64,000 nt of DNA. Origin: Schinkia azotoformans LMG 9581 (lineage in GTDB: Bacteria > Bacillota > Bacilli > Bacillales > Bacillaceae_J). The position numbers were made by a program, and so were the translations under genes. The first letter of the stretch is position 1; each line of letters opens with the position of its first letter. Location of the stretch: NCBI RefSeq assembly GCF_000307855.1, contig NZ_AJLR01000152.1:45665-109664 (forward strand). Reading direction: 5' to 3'. Positions 34,832 through 44,059 of the stretch are shown one piece after another. The notes under the pieces are model-generated. The model worked only from the letters and a program-made list of their open reading frames with translations. It was not told the DNA's origin and ran no database searches.

Positions 34832-35164
34832 TTATTTGAGAATATTTTTTGCAATGATTTCTTCAGCTTCGCTATCGAAACTTGAAGACTTTTTCAAATA
34901 GATTGTTGCAAACGTCCAAGTCATGATAAACATCGCGAATGAGTAAATCCATGTCCATGTGATCCAGCCAACGGCTTTCGTTTCTAGTATACTTGTATAC
35001 CCTGTTAAAATCGGAAGTATGAAATAGGCAGCCAGAAATACGATTACATATGGCGTCATAAATGCATTTTTCCGTTTAACCAACGCTTTAAACTCAGGTG
35101 TTTCAACTAATCTCTCATAATCTACGTTACCTGAACGTGTTTCCTTACGAGCAGTACTACTCAT
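34832..35164 (-). CDS. DUF485-family membrane protein
   Basis: A 110-residue protein with two transmembrane helices (about residues 38-57 and 72-95) and the family signature ETPEFKALVKRKNAFMTPYV. DUF485 proteins are always found next to ActP-type symporters and are thought to assist them; mechanism unknown. It is the first gene of the operon, with AAAGGGGATG before the start. A long structured repeat lies 36 bases upstream in its leader. Confidence 0.88.
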   Translation of the reverse strand: MSSTARKETRSGNVDYERLVETPEFKALVKRKNAFMTPYVIVFLAAYFILPILTGYTSILETKAVGWITWTWIYSFAMFIMTWTFATIYLKKSSSFDSEAEEIIAKNILK

Positions 35165-35199
35165 TTTTTCATCCCCTTTATTGTGTGATGTCCCTATGG

Positions 35200-35320
35200 A
35201 TCAAATGCGCCTTGGCGTATTTGTGCCCAGATTTTTTCGAGCTCGCTCGAAAAACTACCCCTGAAAATCTGAGGCATCCGCCGGAGGCTTTAACTTTATT
35301 CAATAGAATAAAGTTAATCC
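35200..35320 (-). repeat. structured leader repeat, copy 1 (upstream of DUF485/actP)
   Basis: A 120-base element almost alike to 38965-39070. On the minus strand it begins with a CTTTATTC-TATT-GAATAAAG hairpin, then CCTCCGGCGGATG, a central arm pair around GAGCGAGCTC, and ends ACGCCAAGGCGCATTTG. Several nested stems are visible. It sits directly in front of the ribosome binding site of the downstream operon. Confidence 0.75.
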
Positions 35321-36083
35321 TTCTCCCTTAGATAAATACTTTGTGGACTACCCTCTTAACCCCTTTGTTTTGAATCACCCCCTTAAATTCATTAGAGGTC
35401 GTCCTATTTTTTATCAGTAAGCCCGAAAAGGTGGGCTTATTGTAAACTATGTGTGAGTTGTTGTGTTTATGAGAATTTTAGTAGATTTTTATTTTTCTAA
35501 TTTCTCTATCACTTTTTCCTCCAGACAAGATTTTATAACTATCTTACATGTAAGCGTATTCAACATATGATAGAAAAGTAAAATTTATTCCGCCTTTTGT
35601 GCGTATGGGTTGAGCATTGTTTGGGCTCCACTCTTTCAATATAATTTTAGGCAGAGAGTTATAACGTTTTTAATAATTTTTTGAATATTTCCATAGTTGT
35701 ATTATTCCAGAATATAGGTGCTACCGTCAAGATTTTTTTTATAAATTTATTATAATTTTTTGTCGATTTGTGGTTGGACACGTTTTTGTAAGCTTGTATG
35801 TGACAATTCCTTGGCTCTTTTGTGACGTTAAATTTTTATATTGAAATAATGTTATTTCAGGATTGTGGATGAAGTTTATGGGGGGATTTATCGGTTGGTT
35901 CAAATTTTTGTTTTATTTTATGAAGGATGGTTGGTGGTAGGTCTTTGTCTTTGCTGACTTTTTCTTTACTTTTATAGGTAATCAGTATTATACATAGTGA
36001 ATTATTAAGGTTTCTATAGTACAAATGTACTAATTAGGAGATTTGAGAATTACTATTTTTCAGAAGTTTTTTTACAAAAAAAG
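35321..36083. other. long AT-rich gene-free region upstream of the actP operon
   Basis: About 760 bases without a credible gene on either strand. It contains a cre-like site fused to the palindrome CTTACATGTAAG (35543-35562) and T-rich runs. It is unusually long for this gene-dense segment and may hold distal promoters of the actP operon; no well-spaced -35/-10 pair could be assigned. Confidence 0.35.
35543..35562 (-). promoter_or_regulatory. cre-like CcpA site overlapping a 12-base palindrome
   Basis: TGTAAGCGTATTCA (35549-35562) matches the catabolite-responsive-element consensus TGWAANCGNTNWCA at all but one position. CTTACATGTAAG (35543-35554) is a perfect palindrome sharing its right arm. 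Control of an acetate transporter by CcpA would fit. Confidence 0.45.
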
Positions 36084-36118
36084 AAGGCCTTGAAGTTGTG
36101 TGGATTTTTCAAGACCTT
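36084..36118 (-). terminator. terminator of spoIIQ
   Basis: AAGGCCTTGAA (36084-36094) pairs with TTCAAGACCTT (36108-36118); on the minus strand CTTTTTTT follows. It lies 20 bases after the stop codon. Confidence 0.8.
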
Positions 36119-36137
36119 TCATTATTTTGCTGTGTCA

Positions 36138-37073
36138 TTAACCTCTATTCATGCTAATAGAAGCGTCAGTTTCTGGTTTTTCAGTACCAGATTTGTCTTC
36201 TTTTTTATCAGAAGGCTGATCTTTCACTTTATCAGCAGGTACTTCACTTTGCTCCGGTTGTTTTTCATCAGCAGATTTAGCCTCAGTTGCCTTATCAGCA
36301 GCATCCGTTTTTCCTTCTTCTTTCACTTGTTCAGCAGACTCTTTTGATTTTGCTGCATTTTTAGTTGCCACGTTTTCAGCTTCTGAAAGTGGTTTGTTGA
36401 ATAAATCATTAGGATTTATAGGGTCGTTGTTTTGACGAATTTCAAAATGTACGTGGATGCCAGCATCTTTGTTATAAACGCTTGTTCCAGCTGTACCGAT
36501 AACATCACCTTGATCTACTTGAATCCCCGCTTCCACATGCATTTCATCTAAGCTTTGATAGAATGTGGTTACGCCATTTTCATGCTCAATTTCTACTACG
36601 TTTCCTAGGATCGGATCGTTTTCGGCTCTAACGACTGTACCACTTAATGAAGCTACTACGTCAAAGCCTTCGCCATTTTCTTGGGCGATATCGATGCCAG
36701 TGCTAGGATAATACGTATTATTATAGAAAACGAGTGCGGCTTCTTGTTCTTCACTGGATGCATCATTATCATAGAATTCCTTCTTAATGACGACTGATTT
36801 TTCATCCATTACAGGCATTTTGAAGTTTTCTTCAGTTGCAGTAACAGGAATGGCTTCTTGGTTTGTGTAGTTTGGTGTTTGATTGTTGGCTACATTTTGT
36901 GCTTGCTCGTCTTTATCTGTACCGAACAGGTTGCCTGTAGCTGCTTGGAACCAAAGTACTCCTGTCAAAATTAATGCTGCACTTGCAATGTAAACTGATG
37001 GAAGCACCCATTTCTTTCTGATAATACGTTTCCACTTTGAATCTAGAGAAGTTACTTTTTCTTCCTCTCTCAT
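36138..37073 (-). CDS. spoIIQ: stage II sporulation protein SpoIIQ (degenerate M23 peptidase)
   Basis: About 311 residues: short cytoplasmic tail, one membrane helix (WVLPSVYIASAALILTGVLW), linker, LytM/M23 domain (residues ~95-215) and a long Lys/Glu/Ser-rich tail. SpoIIQ in the forespore binds SpoIIIAH across the intermembrane space during engulfment. As in Bacillus subtilis the first metal-ligand motif is changed (STGIDIA instead of His-x-x-x-Asp) while HVHFEIR is kept, so peptidase activity is unlikely. Start ATG 37073 follows GAGGTG at a 6-base spacing. It lies next to spoIID in the usual order and has a sigma-F-type promoter. Confidence 0.93.
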   Translation of the reverse strand: MREEEKVTSLDSKWKRIIRKKWVLPSVYIASAALILTGVLWFQAATGNLFGTDKDEQAQNVANNQTPNYTNQEAIPVTATEENFKMPVMDEKSVVIKKEFYDNDASSEEQEAALVFYNNTYYPSTGIDIAQENGEGFDVVASLSGTVVRAENDPILGNVVEIEHENGVTTFYQSLDEMHVEAGIQVDQGDVIGTAGTSVYNKDAGIHVHFEIRQNNDPINPNDLFNKPLSEAENVATKNAAKSKESAEQVKEEGKTDAADKATEAKSADEKQPEQSEVPADKVKDQPSDKKEDKSGTEKPETDASISMNRG

Positions 37074-37091
37074 TTTCATCACCTCAGCAAC

Positions 37092-37121
37092 CAGTTTTAT
37101 CAAATTTACTAGTTTCTATAC
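37092..37121 (-). promoter_or_regulatory. sigma-F-type promoter of spoIIQ
   Basis: On the minus strand GTATA (37117-37121), 15 bases, GATAAAACTG (37092-37101) matches the forespore sigma-F pattern GYATA-N15-GGNNANNHTR at all but one conserved position. The transcript would start about 10 bases before the ribosome binding site. Confidence 0.7.
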
Positions 37122-37204
37122 ATTGGAGAAAAAGTTTTTTTAGATTATTTTTCGACAAAAGGGGCGGGATTATGCATGGGGTGGGGAATTTTTTTATGGA
37201 GGGC

Positions 37205-37233
37205 TTGGGACATGGGGTCGGGAACTCTGGCTC
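37205..37233. repeat. 29-bp-family repeat upstream of spoIIQ
   Basis: TTGGGACATGGGGTCGGGAA followed by CTCTGGCTC. A degenerate GCATGGGGTGGGGAA precedes it at 37174. Otherwise 37122-37428 is gene-free with T-rich runs. Confidence 0.65.
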
Positions 37234-37428
37234 GGTTCGTGAATTATTTTACTAGGAACATTCCATGATTATAAAAGTTTTTTATCTCTTATTTATGTTT
37301 TCTTGCCGACTTTTGATTGGCAAGCAATTTTTTATTCTATTGCTTTCATATTCGTGTATCATTTATTTTGAGGGGAAAATTTATTCTATAGTACGATAAG
37401 TATTTATGGAAGTCGGGGGATGGTGTGA

Positions 37429-37764
37429 GTGAATTCCAAGTATAGTAAAAGTATTGAGTTGTATGGTAAATGCATTGGTAATTTAGAGATTAGTCCTTTT
37501 GAGTCGGTGGATTTGCTGCATAGACGCAGCGATCTGGAAAGAGTGGTTCATGAACTAACCGAGGACCAGAAGATGAAGTTATCAGAATATGATTTGAAGT
37601 TAATTGATAATGCAAAGATCATGTCTGAGCATATACAGAAGGCTTATGATTTTTCTGTGTCGGATCACCCGCTAAGCGAGTGGTGGTGGCATTTGGATTT
37701 AGTGGCTAATGGGAAGAGTCCATTCAATTTGAATGTTGAATTGGAGTCCGATGAGGTAAAATAA
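37429..37764 (+). CDS. small hypothetical protein conserved-looking in Bacillaceae
   Basis: A 111-residue soluble, acidic, helical protein starting at GTG with GGGGGATGG upstream. It reads NSKYSKSIELYGKCIGNLEI, includes a Trp-rich LSEWWWHLDLV stretch near residues 84-94 and ends ELESDEVK. I do not recognise a family. Coding character is good (ribosome binding site, complete frame, balanced composition) and it stands alone on the plus strand between spoIIQ and spoIID. Confidence 0.6.
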   Translation: MNSKYSKSIELYGKCIGNLEISPFESVDLLHRRSDLERVVHELTEDQKMKLSEYDLKLIDNAKIMSEHIQKAYDFSVSDHPLSEWWWHLDLVANGKSPFNLNVELESDEVK

Positions 37765-37793
37765 TTAAGATGTTGGTGGTGGGAGGATGGGCT

Positions 37794-37822
37794 TGGGACA
37801 GAGTTCCCGACCCTGTGGCTCT
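37794..37822. repeat. 29-bp-family repeat between the small gene and spoIID
   Basis: TGGGACAGAGTTCCCGACCC followed by TGTGGCTCT, the complement-oriented form (AGTTCCCGACCC core). Confidence 0.65.
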
Positions 37823-37911
37823 TTCCAACCGTGACCCACAACCTGAAGAGCAAAAGAGCACCACCCCGAAAAGAGAGCCCCAGTTTCAGGAGCTCCCGCT
37901 AAATATCCTGT

Positions 37912-38946
37912 TTATTTCTTCGCCACTACTGCTGCGGCTATGTTGGAATCGATGCTTGAAATAGCTGTGCCTTGGTAGTAGTAGGTGATGATGTCTTTGA
38001 ATGTTTTGCCTTCGGTAGCCATGCCGTTTGCACCGTATTGGCTCATACCAACACCGTGACCATAGCCTTTTGTTATGATGATGACGTTAGTTCCCTGTTT
38101 TTTCCATGTGAAGTCACTGGAACGCAGACCTAGTTTTTCACGGATTTCGCGGCCGTCGAACGTTTTGTCATTGATTTTGACTTGGGCTACACGATTGCCT
38201 TTTGTTCGAGAAATAATTTCACCAACTGTGTCTGATTTTATTTTTACATTAAGCTTCTTTTCGAAGTCAGCGACGGACACGATAACCTGGTCCTTGAATT
38301 TTGGAGATGCTTTATCCCAAGGGCTTTCTACGCTACGTAAATATGGGAATGAATTTTTCCAATAATCCTCAGAGTTTTCTGTGAAGCCATTGCTTGTTGA
38401 AAAGAATGATGCTGTGATTGGCTCGTTGTTATACGTTATGATTTGGCCTTTTGTGGCCCCTACTGCCTCTGTAATGCGTTCCATTTTCCATTCATAGTTA
38501 GCTGCTCCCCAAGCGGTGCGAAGCTCTTCTGGGCTCTTATATACCTGATGCATGACGGTATCGGTTACTACTGCCCCCTCCGGAGCGCTAATCGGTTCAT
38601 TTCCTAATAATTGTTTTACGATATAAGTGCGGGCGGTTAAAGCTTGTGCTTTTAAAGCCTCTAATTCAAACTCAGCCGGCATTTCTGATGCAACGACTCC
38701 CTTTACATATTCTTCTAGTGGGATATTGTCGATTTTCTTTGTTTTACTTCTATAGACAGCAACTTCAATCGCTGGTTCTTGTAGCATTGGATTTTGTTGG
38801 GTTGCTGAAGCTGGTACTGCCGAATTTTCATGTGGATTTAGCGTATGTTTTTCGTTTGTAAAGGGTATTACTAATAAGGTTGGAATTAATAAGATTACTG
38901 CAAAAAGTGCGGATCCAAGAATAACTAGTGGTTTGATTCGTGACAT
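37912..38946 (-). CDS. spoIID: stage II sporulation protein D (peptidoglycan lytic transglycosylase)
   Basis: A 344-residue membrane-anchored enzyme that, with SpoIIM and SpoIIP, thins septal peptidoglycan and drives engulfment. The membrane helix is at residues ~6-27. The family blocks VYRSKTKKIDNIPLEEYVKG, VVASEMPAEFELEALKAQAL, AARTYI-type TARTYIVKQ and the C-terminal KGYGHGVGMSQYGANGMA are present, including the catalytic Glu of SEMP. Start ATG 38946 follows GGAGGATG. A structured repeat lies in its leader. Order spoIIQ-spoIID-murA is conserved. Confidence 0.95.
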   Translation of the reverse strand: MSRIKPLVILGSALFAVILLIPTLLVIPFTNEKHTLNPHENSAVPASATQQNPMLQEPAIEVAVYRSKTKKIDNIPLEEYVKGVVASEMPAEFELEALKAQALTARTYIVKQLLGNEPISAPEGAVVTDTVMHQVYKSPEELRTAWGAANYEWKMERITEAVGATKGQIITYNNEPITASFFSTSNGFTENSEDYWKNSFPYLRSVESPWDKASPKFKDQVIVSVADFEKKLNVKIKSDTVGEIISRTKGNRVAQVKINDKTFDGREIREKLGLRSSDFTWKKQGTNVIIITKGYGHGVGMSQYGANGMATEGKTFKDIITYYYQGTAISSIDSNIAAAVVAKK

Positions 38947-38964
38947 TGTCTCATCCTCCATAAT

Positions 38965-39070
38965 AAAATGCGCCTTGGCGTATTTTCGCCCAGCGGATAT
39001 TATCGAGCTTGCTCGATAAAAATCTGAGACATCCGCCGGAGACTTGATCTTTATTCCAAGGAATAAAGGT
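38965..39070 (-). repeat. structured leader repeat, copy 2 (upstream of spoIID)
   Basis: Closely alike to 35200-35320. On the minus strand: CTTTATTC-CTTG-GAATAAAG hairpin, CTCCGGCGGATG, a central TTTATCGAGCAAGCTCGATAA hairpin region, and ACGCCAAGGCGCATTTTAT. It ends 11 bases before the GGAGG of spoIID. Upstream, CATATT (39095-39100) and CAAATTTG (39072-39079) could be a weak sigma-E promoter, which would place the element in the transcript. Confidence 0.75.
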
Positions 39071-39130
39071 TCAAATTTGTTGCTATATATCTAAAATATG
39101 GGGATGGACAAGCAAATAGAACTAAAATTA

Positions 39131-39190
39131 GAAAAGCGCAATCGCCCGTTTAGCGAAGTTTACGAGTCGCTGGGCGCTGGAGCTGGACAA
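39131..39190. repeat. 60-bp GTCTAGCT-type repeat, copy 1
   Basis: GAAAAGCGCAATCGCCCGTT and then TAGCGAAGTTTACGAGTCGC with TGGGCGCTGGAGCTGGACAA. It is the reverse complement of the units at 56140-56200 and 63926-63964. Its two halves are partly complementary. Confidence 0.7.
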
Positions 39191-39202
39191 AAATGTGCAA
39201 TC

Positions 39203-39323
39203 TGAGACGGAGTTCCCGACCCTACGGCGCACAAAAACGCAACTAACCTCACAAAAAAAGGAACCAATTGATTTTTGGCTCCTTTGCTTTGAACTAGGCC
39301 GGAGTTTCCGACCCCGTGTCCCA
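39203..39323. repeat. two 29-bp-family repeats downstream of murA
   Basis: The first (39203-39231) has TGAGACGGAGTTCCCGACCC then TACGGCGCA. The second (39297-39323) has CCGGAGTTTCCGACCCCGTG then TCCCA. A stem AAAAAGGAACCAATTGATTT... near 39256-39285 (AAAGGAACCAA / TTGGCTCCTTT) is a plausible murA terminator between them. Confidence 0.6.
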
Positions 39324-39329
39324 CCATGG

Positions 39330-40640
39330 CTATGCTAGGTTTGACCTAACATTGATGATATTGCTTGATTTTGTAATTGTATCTTCGTTGATACGTTCGA
39401 TTTCTGCACCTAGGCCGGCAAGTTTTTCGGTAAAGTTGTAATAGCCGCGATCTAGATGTTTAAGTTCGACTACGCGTGTATAGCCTTCTGCTACAAGACC
39501 AGCAAGGATGAGCGCTGCGGCAGCGCGAAGATCTGTTGCAGATACTTCTGCTCCTTGAAGATTTGCTGGACCGTTAATGATTGCTGAACGACCTTCGATT
39601 TTGATATCGCTATTCATGCGGCGGAATTCTTCCACATGCATATAACGATTTTCAAAAACCGTTTCAGTAATCATGCTCGTGCCCTCTGCTCTTAATTGCA
39701 GTGCCATCATTTGTGACTGCATATCTGTTGGAAAGCCAGGATACGGCATTGTTTTTAAATCAATTGCTTTTAGACGTTCTGGTCCGATTACACGGATTCC
39801 ATCTTTAACTTCCTCAAAACGAACGCCCATCTCTTCCATTTTTGCAATTAAAGCAGTTAAATGTTCAGGAACAGCACCCTTAACAATAACATCGCCTTGC
39901 GTAATTGCTGCAGCTATCATAAATGTTCCTGCTTCAATCCGGTCAGGAATGATTGTATGATGAGCACCTACTAGTTTTTCAACGCCGTCAATACGAATTG
40001 TACCCGTGCCAGCACCTCTAACTTTTGCTCCCATTGCATTTAAGTAATTCGCTAAATCAACGATTTCAGGCTCTTTTGCAACGTTTTCGATTGTCGTTGT
40101 GCCTTCGGCTAATACAGCTGCCATCATAATATTTTCCGTTGCCCCTACGCTTGGGAAGTCTAAATATATTTTCGCACCACGAAGTCGACCCTCCACTTTT
40201 GCTTCAAGGAAGCCGTTACCTACTACAACAGAGGCACCCATAGCTTCGAAGCCTTTCAAATGTTGATCAATTGGGCGGGAACCGATCGCACATCCGCCAG
40301 GCAACGCCACACGTGCGTGACCCACGCGGGCCAATAATGGTCCCATTACAAGAACAGAGGCACGCATTTTTCGAACGTACTCAAATGGGGCTTCTGTAAG
40401 TAATGGCTTAGAAGCATCAACTTGAATCATATTATCATTAAAAATAACCTCTGTGTTTAATAAACGTAAAACTTCATTAATCGTGTAAACATCTGCAAGA
40501 GAAGGGACGTCGTAAATATAGCTTTTTCCTTCACTAGCGAGTAAACTTGCTGCGATGACAGGCAGTACAGCATTCTTAGCACCTTCAACTTTTACGGTAC
40601 CCGATAACCGCCTACCACCACGGACGATGATTTTATCCAA
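39330..40640 (-). CDS. murA: UDP-N-acetylglucosamine 1-carboxyvinyltransferase
   Basis: A 436-residue enzyme that adds enolpyruvate from PEP to UDP-GlcNAc, the first committed step of peptidoglycan synthesis. Signatures: [18 protein letters not shown], catalytic Cys in [20 protein letters not shown], and [19 protein letters not shown] [20 protein letters not shown]. The start is TTG 40640 (LDKIIVRGG) behind GGAGGGG; an in-frame ATG 21 bases upstream includes that site. The position between spoIID and ywmB matches Bacillus subtilis murAA. Confidence 0.95.
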   Translation of the reverse strand: MDKIIVRGGRRLSGTVKVEGAKNAVLPVIAASLLASEGKSYIYDVPSLADVYTINEVLRLLNTEVIFNDNMIQVDASKPLLTEAPFEYVRKMRASVLVMGPLLARVGHARVALPGGCAIGSRPIDQHLKGFEAMGASVVVGNGFLEAKVEGRLRGAKIYLDFPSVGATENIMMAAVLAEGTTTIENVAKEPEIVDLANYLNAMGAKVRGAGTGTIRIDGVEKLVGAHHTIIPDRIEAGTFMIAAAITQGDVIVKGAVPEHLTALIAKMEEMGVRFEEVKDGIRVIGPERLKAIDLKTMPYPGFPTDMQSQMMALQLRAEGTSMITETVFENRYMHVEEFRRMNSDIKIEGRSAIINGPANLQGAEVSATDLRAAAALILAGLVAEGYTRVVELKHLDRGYYNFTEKLAGLGAEIERINEDTITKSSNIINVRSNLA

Positions 40641-40671
40641 GGTATTCCCCTCCGCGTCCATTATCTATATA

Positions 40672-41616
<945 letters not shown>

Positions 41617-41810
41617 TTAGATTTTGATCCGTATTTGATTCGCCATCCTCTGTTATCTCTTTTTTTAGTTTGGTTTAGTCACCTACAAGATTCTTTATTT
41701 ACATTTTTGCCAGTTAATTTAGGATGAATACGTGGAAGAAGTCGTCAGTTATCGACATGGATAAGTTTTAGGTTTAAGGGGAAAATAGGTGGGTCATAGG
41801 CTCGGTCTTG

Positions 41811-41927
41811 GTGGGACGCAGGGTCGGGTTCTCTGCCCAGTTTTGAGCCGTAGGGTCGAGCCGTGGGGTCGGGTTCTCTGGCCCGGATGTTCGTGGGCTA
41901 AGCCGCGGGGTCGGGAACTGTGTCCCA
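41811..41927. repeat. cluster of three 29-bp-family repeats
   Basis: Units at 41811-41840 (GTGGGACGCAGGGTCGGGTT then CTCTGCCCAG), 41859-41884 (GAGCCGTGGGGTCGGGTTCT then CTGGCCC) and 41894-41927 (GGGCTAAGCCGCGGGGTCGG then GAACTGTGTCCCA), all in one orientation. They fill most of the gap between ywmB and the YwzB-type gene; the rest (41578-41787) holds no gene. Confidence 0.7.
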
Positions 41928-41969
41928 CCCAAAACGCAAAAAGTCCCGGAAATACTAAACCGGAACCTT

Positions 41970-42203
41970 TTAAAACATAAATTGCAGCTGCTGTGCCCAG
42001 AGAAGATAGTTTAAAAAGAAATTGCTTACTGCCGAACCGATCGCGATTGTTAATAAAATCATTAGTACTTTTGCATGACCGATCTTCCCCGGTTTGATTA
42101 ACAAGTCCATTCTCAGCCCCATTAATGTCCACCAAGTAATAGCGAAAAATAGCAAATGTACAACAATGCTGACAGCCGATTGCTGACCAAAGTTTTCAAA
42201 CAT
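41970..42203 (-). CDS. ywzB: YwzB-type (DUF1146) small membrane protein
   Basis: 77 residues from the ATG at 42203 behind GGGAGGAGGGG; a longer in-frame start would add unconserved residues. Two membrane helices (VHLLFFAITWWTLMGLRMDL, and a second near residues 48-70) and the family pattern MDLLIKPGKIGHAKVLMILL. It is placed between atp/nuo and ywmB-murA, the Bacillus order. Function unknown. Confidence 0.85.
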   Translation of the reverse strand: MFENFGQQSAVSIVVHLLFFAITWWTLMGLRMDLLIKPGKIGHAKVLMILLTIAIGSAVSNFFLNYLLWAQQLQFMF

Positions 42204-42381
42204 TATTTCCCCTCCTCCCTTCAATATTTCCTGGAAAATACATATAACGACAAAAGTTAACTTTATGTATGAATTATCACCAAATTTATTCAAAACAGCA
42301 ATACGTTTAACCGGCCTTTCATTAACCATTATGCAGTATTTAAAGGAAAAGTAAAAAAATATTTAACAAATTTGCTAGTAC

Positions 42382-42443
42382 TGGGACAGAGTTCCCGACC
42401 CCATGGCCCAAAAATGGGACAGAGAACCCACCCCTGCGGCCCA
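42382..42443. repeat. two tandem 29-bp repeats downstream of nuoN
   Basis: Each unit is exactly 29 bases with TGGGAC at one end: 42382-42410 (AGAGTTCCCGACCCCATG core, GGCCCA end) and 42415-42443 (AGAGAACCCACCCCTGCG core, GGCCCA end), separated by AAAA. Confidence 0.75.
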
Positions 42444-42481
42444 ACGGCCAAAGCCACCCACACTTGCGCATGTACCAAAAA

Positions 42482-42510
42482 GAAAAGACTCGCCCCAGGC
42501 GAGTCTTTTC
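42482..42510 (-). terminator. terminator of the nuo operon
   Basis: GAAAAGACTCGCC (42482-42494) and GGCGAGTCTTTTC (42498-42510) form a 13-bp stem with a CCA loop; T-rich tracts follow on both strands. It lies 23 bases after the nuoN stop. Confidence 0.9.
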
Positions 42511-42532
42511 TTTTTCCACACTACACTATTGT

Positions 42533-44053
42533 TTACATCCCCATCACGCTGTAGAAGAAGTCGAGTGCTAGGTTTGGTGCGATTCCGAATAGGATTGTAC
42601 CGATTACGCATAGTGCTACGACTACCATTACGCCGCTTGGCAATTTGATCCGAACAGGTTCATTTTCGTCTACTGGGGCTACCATGAACATTTGTTTCAT
42701 GACGCCGAAGTAGTAGAAGTATGAGATTACAGTTGTTGCCATCATGATGCTCACCAAAACGATGTGGCCTGGGAATGGTCCCATCGCTGTGATTGGTCCT
42801 AAGGCCCCGATGAAGATGTTCAACTTACCGATAAAGCCAGCTGTACCCGGTATTCCTGCTAAAGACAACAGGAAGATTGCCATCATAACGGCGGCAATTG
42901 GTGCACGCTTGTATAGGCCGGAGAAGCTTGAGATATCGTCGCTTCCCATTTTGACTGTTACGACTTGTAGGATTGCGAACATACCAAGGTTCATTAGTAA
43001 GTAAGCTACTAGGTAGAACCAAATTCCTTCTAACCATAATGGTGATAATGAAAGGAATGGTACTAGTAAGTAACCGGCATGGGCAATACTTGAATAAGCG
43101 AATAAACGCTTGATGTTTTTCTGTCTTAATGCAATTGTGTTTCCGACGATCATTGTTAGGACAGCGATGACTCCAAGCAATGGTTTGATTGACCATAACA
43201 GGTTATAGTCGTCAACATTCAATCCTGGTGCGCTATGGAATGCTGTAAGGAATAGACGGATGATGATGACGAATCCGGCTGTCTTCGATACAACACTCAA
43301 GAATGCTGTTACAGGTGTTGGTGAACCTTGGTATACGTCTGGTGCCCACATTTGGTAAGGGACAACTGCGATTTTGAAAGATAAACCAACAAATGAAATG
43401 ATGAACGCTAGAGCTGCTAAGTTTAGTAAATCGCTGCTCGCTAAATTTGCAGTACGCATGCCAATTTCGAATATATTTGTAGTTCCAGTTATACCATAGA
43501 TATAGCTGAATCCGAATAGGATAAATGCTGTTGAAATAGCTCCGTTGATGATGTATTTCATTGCAGCTTCATTCGATTGTAAATTGTCTTTACGCATACC
43601 TGCCAAAATATAAGAAGAAATAGATAACAATTCAAGGCCGATGAATAATGTAATTAAGTCTGCACTTGAAGCCATGAACATAGCACCTAAAAGTGCTGTC
43701 ATAAATAAGTAGAAAAACTCACCACGATGACGAATCTTATCTTCTGGATTATAATTCATTGCTAGTAAGAAAACAAAAGCTGTTCCTACAAGGAAAATAA
43801 ACTTAAATACAACGGCGAATGGATCAAAAATGTAAGTGCCAAATAAAATATCAGCTGGCTCTTGCCCTATTTGTCCAATTAAGAAAACCAACGCAATGAC
43901 GATACCGGCGATTCCAATCCAACCGAGTATATTGCGGCTTTTCTTATTATCCATAAATAAATCTATTAGCGATAAAAGGGTAGCTGTAATCACAATTGTG
44001 AATTCTGGAGCCATAAGTCCCCATTTAAAGCTTAACAATGTTTCTAAATCCAT
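42533..44053 (-). CDS. nuoN: NADH-quinone oxidoreductase subunit N
   Basis: A 506-residue antiporter-like membrane subunit with about 14 helices, the last gene of the nuo operon. Family motifs: GLELLSISSYILAGMRKDNL, AYSSIAHAGYLLVPFLSLSP and LSLAGIPGTAGFIGKL. The conserved lysines of the proton path are visible in these helices. Length is slightly over the E. coli value (485). Ribosome binding site GGGGGG precedes it; nuoM ends 6 bases before. Confidence 0.93.
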   Translation of the reverse strand: MDLETLLSFKWGLMAPEFTIVITATLLSLIDLFMDNKKSRNILGWIGIAGIVIALVFLIGQIGQEPADILFGTYIFDPFAVVFKFIFLVGTAFVFLLAMNYNPEDKIRHRGEFFYLFMTALLGAMFMASSADLITLFIGLELLSISSYILAGMRKDNLQSNEAAMKYIINGAISTAFILFGFSYIYGITGTTNIFEIGMRTANLASSDLLNLAALAFIISFVGLSFKIAVVPYQMWAPDVYQGSPTPVTAFLSVVSKTAGFVIIIRLFLTAFHSAPGLNVDDYNLLWSIKPLLGVIAVLTMIVGNTIALRQKNIKRLFAYSSIAHAGYLLVPFLSLSPLWLEGIWFYLVAYLLMNLGMFAILQVVTVKMGSDDISSFSGLYKRAPIAAVMMAIFLLSLAGIPGTAGFIGKLNIFIGALGPITAMGPFPGHIVLVSIMMATTVISYFYYFGVMKQMFMVAPVDENEPVRIKLPSGVMVVVALCVIGTILFGIAPNLALDFFYSVMGM

Positions 44054-44059
44054 ATCAGC

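Noticed and set aside
39072..39100. Sigma-E promoter for spoIID (CATATT-N15-CAAATTTG)
   Set aside because: The -10 box matches the consensus poorly. It is mentioned only as a tentative note under the leader repeat.
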